From NCBI GenBank assembly GCA_910587075.1, contig CAJUKE010000012.1:1-64000 (forward strand): a DNA stretch of 64,000 bases, read 5' to 3'. The translations under genes were made by a program, and so were the position numbers. Numbering within the stretch: the stretch's first letter is position 1; each line of letters starts with the position of its first letter. The notes under the pieces were generated by a model, which made no database searches, was not told the origin of the DNA, and saw only the letters and a list, made by a program, of their open reading frames with translations. Source of the DNA: an uncultured Muribaculaceae bacterium (GTDB lineage: Bacteria > Bacteroidota > Bacteroidia > Bacteroidales > Muribaculaceae). Positions 62,078 to 64,000 of this stretch are shown piece after piece.

Positions 62078-64000
62078 ATGTTTTTTTACCGCCGATATAT
62101 AACCCTCCTTTTGGCTCTGCTCGTAAGCTGCGCCGTCACAGCGCTTTGCCAGGTGAAGATTCACGGCAAGGTGATCGACCAGGAGAGCCAGCCCCTTGAG
62201 TTCGTCACTATCCGCGTCGCGGGTACGGCGATCGGAACGACATCAGGGCTCGACGGCACATTCAAGCTTTCCGCCCCGCAGACCGACACCATCACGGTTG
62301 TGTTCACCTGCATAGGCTACGAGGAGCTGCGCCGCCAACTTATCGACCCGAAGGGAGATCTCGCCCTGAACGTGAGAATGCGCCCCAAGGATCACGCCCT
62401 TACCGAAATCGAGGTGACGGATTTCCGCAAGCAGACCACCCAGATGCAGGGTATCGACAAAGACAGCTATCGGCTCGCCGCCGACGCCACCGGGGGCTCC
62501 ATCGAGTCGCTGCTGACCACTATGGCCGGCGTCAACTCCAACAACGAGATGTCGAGCCAGTATTCGGTGCGCGGCGGCACTTACGACGAAAACTGCGTAT
62601 ACATCAACGGGGTGGAGGTTTACCGCCCGCAGCTTGTCAGCTCCGGCCAGCAGGAGGGACTGAGTATCATCAACCCCGACATGGTGGGGGCTATCGGTTT
62701 CTCGACCGGCGGATTCGGGGTAGAATACGGCGACAAAATGTCGTCGGCTCTCGATATCACCTACCGCGAGCCCGAGTCGCTCGAAGGTGCGTTGTCGCTC
62801 AGCCTGATGGGCGTGTCGGCATCACTCGGTCAGGCAGCGGGCAAATTCTCCCAGCTCCACGGAGTGCGTTACAAGCGTAACTCATCAATGCTCGGCTCCC
62901 TGGAGAGCAAAGGAGAATATGACCCTAATTTCTTTGACTATCAAACGCATCTGACGTTCAAGTTCAACAAGAAGTTGAAGGCTTCATTCCTTGGAAACAT
63001 CGCCGTGAACAACTATAAGTTCACGCCGGTAAGCCGCGAGACTAACTTCGGCACTTCGACTGACGCTAAGAAATTCAAGGTGTTCTTCGACGGTATGGAG
63101 AAGGACCGCTTCGAAACTTATTTCGGGGCTCTAAACCTCACTTACAAGCATAACCGCTCTACTGAGTTCACGCTCCTCGCCTCGGGCTACCTCACCAACG
63201 AGCTCGTGGCATACGACATATCCGGTGAGTATTGGCTTGACCAGGCCGGAACCACCGGCTCGGGCAATCCCGATAACGCCATAGGTGGCGAACTCGGGGT
63301 GGGGCGCTACCACGAGCATGCCCGAAACAGATTGAAAATCGGGGTGTTCGGTATCGGCCTCTCGGGCCATACGTCCATCAAGCGGCACAACCTGACCTAT
63401 GGCGTGAACTTCAACCGCCAGACCATTATGGAGCGCACCCGCGAGTGGGAACTACGCGACTCGGCGGGATTCACGCTCCCATCCGACGGGCAGAATATCC
63501 GCATGATCTACAATCTGACCTCCAACCACGACCTGTCGACCAACAGGCTCGCCTTCTATGTCGCTGATTCCTACAAGCTCAACACATCGCTCGGCTTCTT
63601 CTCCTTCAGCGGAGGCCTCCGTTTCTCATATTGGGATTTCAACAAGGAATTCCTTGTATCCCCCCGTGTGAACGCGGCGTTCGTGCCTGAGCGCAACAAT
63701 GCCTGGACTTTCCGTTTCGCCACCGGCCTCTACTACCAACAGCCGTTCTACAAGGAGTTCCGCCAGCCGGTGGAAGACGCCTACGGCAATAATTTCATAC
63801 GCCTCAACAGCGACATCAAGTCGCAGCAGAGTATTCATCTGATTCTCGGCGCCGACTACACGTTCCGTATGTTTGACCGCCCGTTCAAACTCTCCGGCGA
63901 GGCTTATTATAAAAAGCTGAACAACCTTATCCCCTACGAGATTGACAATCTGAAGGTGGTGTACGAGGGGGAGAACCTTACCGATGGTTACACCACAGGA
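62078..64000 (+). CDS. TonB-dependent outer-membrane receptor (3' end outside the window)
   Basis: The visible 641 codons encode a signal peptide (about 1-25), a carboxypeptidase-regulatory-like beta-sandwich (about 28-108, VKIHGKVIDQESQPLEFVTIRVAGT), a plug domain (about 115-225, IESLLTTMAGVNSNNEMSSQYSVRGGTYDENCVYINGVEVY) and the start of the beta-barrel. No stop occurs before the right edge. TonB-dependent receptors import large nutrients using inner-membrane energy. No SusD partner is visible in the window, so the substrate is unknown. Confidence 0.93.
   Translation, partial: MFFYRRYITLLLALLVSCAVTALCQVKIHGKVIDQESQPLEFVTIRVAGTAIGTTSGLDGTFKLSAPQTDTITVVFTCIGYEELRRQLIDPKGDLALNVRMRPKDHALTEIEVTDFRKQTTQMQGIDKDSYRLAADATGGSIESLLTTMAGVNSNNEMSSQYSVRGGTYDENCVYINGVEVYRPQLVSSGQQEGLSIINPDMVGAIGFSTGGFGVEYGDKMSSALDITYREPESLEGALSLSLMGVSASLGQAAGKFSQLHGVRYKRNSSMLGSLESKGEYDPNFFDYQTHLTFKFNKKLKASFLGNIAVNNYKFTPVSRETNFGTSTDAKKFKVFFDGMEKDRFETYFGALNLTYKHNRSTEFTLLASGYLTNELVAYDISGEYWLDQAGTTGSGNPDNAIGGELGVGRYHEHARNRLKIGVFGIGLSGHTSIKRHNLTYGVNFNRQTIMERTREWELRDSAGFTLPSDGQNIRMIYNLTSNHDLSTNRLAFYVADSYKLNTSLGFFSFSGGLRFSYWDFNKEFLVSPRVNAAFVPERNNAWTFRFATGLYYQQPFYKEFRQPVEDAYGNNFIRLNSDIKSQQSIHLILGADYTFRMFDRPFKLSGEAYYKKLNNLIPYEIDNLKVVYEGENLTDGYTTG

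Overview
The window looks like a Bacteroidales chromosome, probably Muribaculaceae. Promoters have the Bacteroidetes form (TTTG, 19-20 nt, TAnnTTTG), start codons lack Shine-Dalgarno sites, the DNA is GC-rich for the order, and the gene content fits (DUF5606, a TonB-dependent receptor with a carboxypeptidase-like N-terminal domain, lipoprotein hydrolases). The family-level assignment is inference.

Positions 1-21435 are the right part of an integrated prophage; its left end lies outside the window. It carries an endolysin, small tail-completion-like genes, a long tape measure gene (5357-9706), distal tail and fibre genes (9719-16313), and an accessory zone of short, separately promoted cassettes (1995-4258 and 16420-20070). 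It ends with a tyrosine integrase beside tRNA-Ser(GCT). The accessory cassettes are two P22-antirepressor-type genes, a hicAB toxin-antitoxin pair, a duplicated pair of small genes behind long structured leaders, and three 'micro-ORF - hairpin - helical regulator-like gene' cassettes.

The most unusual signal is shared by five of these cassettes. The segment touching the first start codon has a perfect complement elsewhere in the same transcript. In hicAB and two micro-ORF cassettes, 13-19 nt at the start codon pair with the stretch between the last stop codon and the terminator. In the two long leaders, a start-codon segment pairs with an upstream segment that alternatively closes a pseudoknotted domain. 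The sequences differ in every case while the arrangement is kept. This suggests start-codon fold-back control, resembling in principle the 5'/3' fold-back of hok-type mRNAs.

Positions 21436-64000 are ordinary chromosome. In order: an Uup-type ABC-F ATPase and catalase; small enzymes and an AraC regulator; a class A beta-lactamase predicted to be a lipoprotein; GlnRS; CBM9-like, LysE, FNT and Nudix genes; a TetR-controlled efflux operon (TolC, HlyD, two ATPases, two permeases); EamA, nitroreductase, AlkD-like and DUF5606 genes; an S9 peptidase divergent from ValRS; an M13 peptidase and UDP-glucose dehydrogenase. A candidate structured RNA (54498-54735) precedes a thioredoxin-like protein. Then come an NfeD/SPFH pair, a 738-bp stretch without genes, a four-gene operon (DegT aminotransferase, lipoprotein, ABC ATPase, FtsX-like permease), and a TonB-dependent receptor cut by the right edge.
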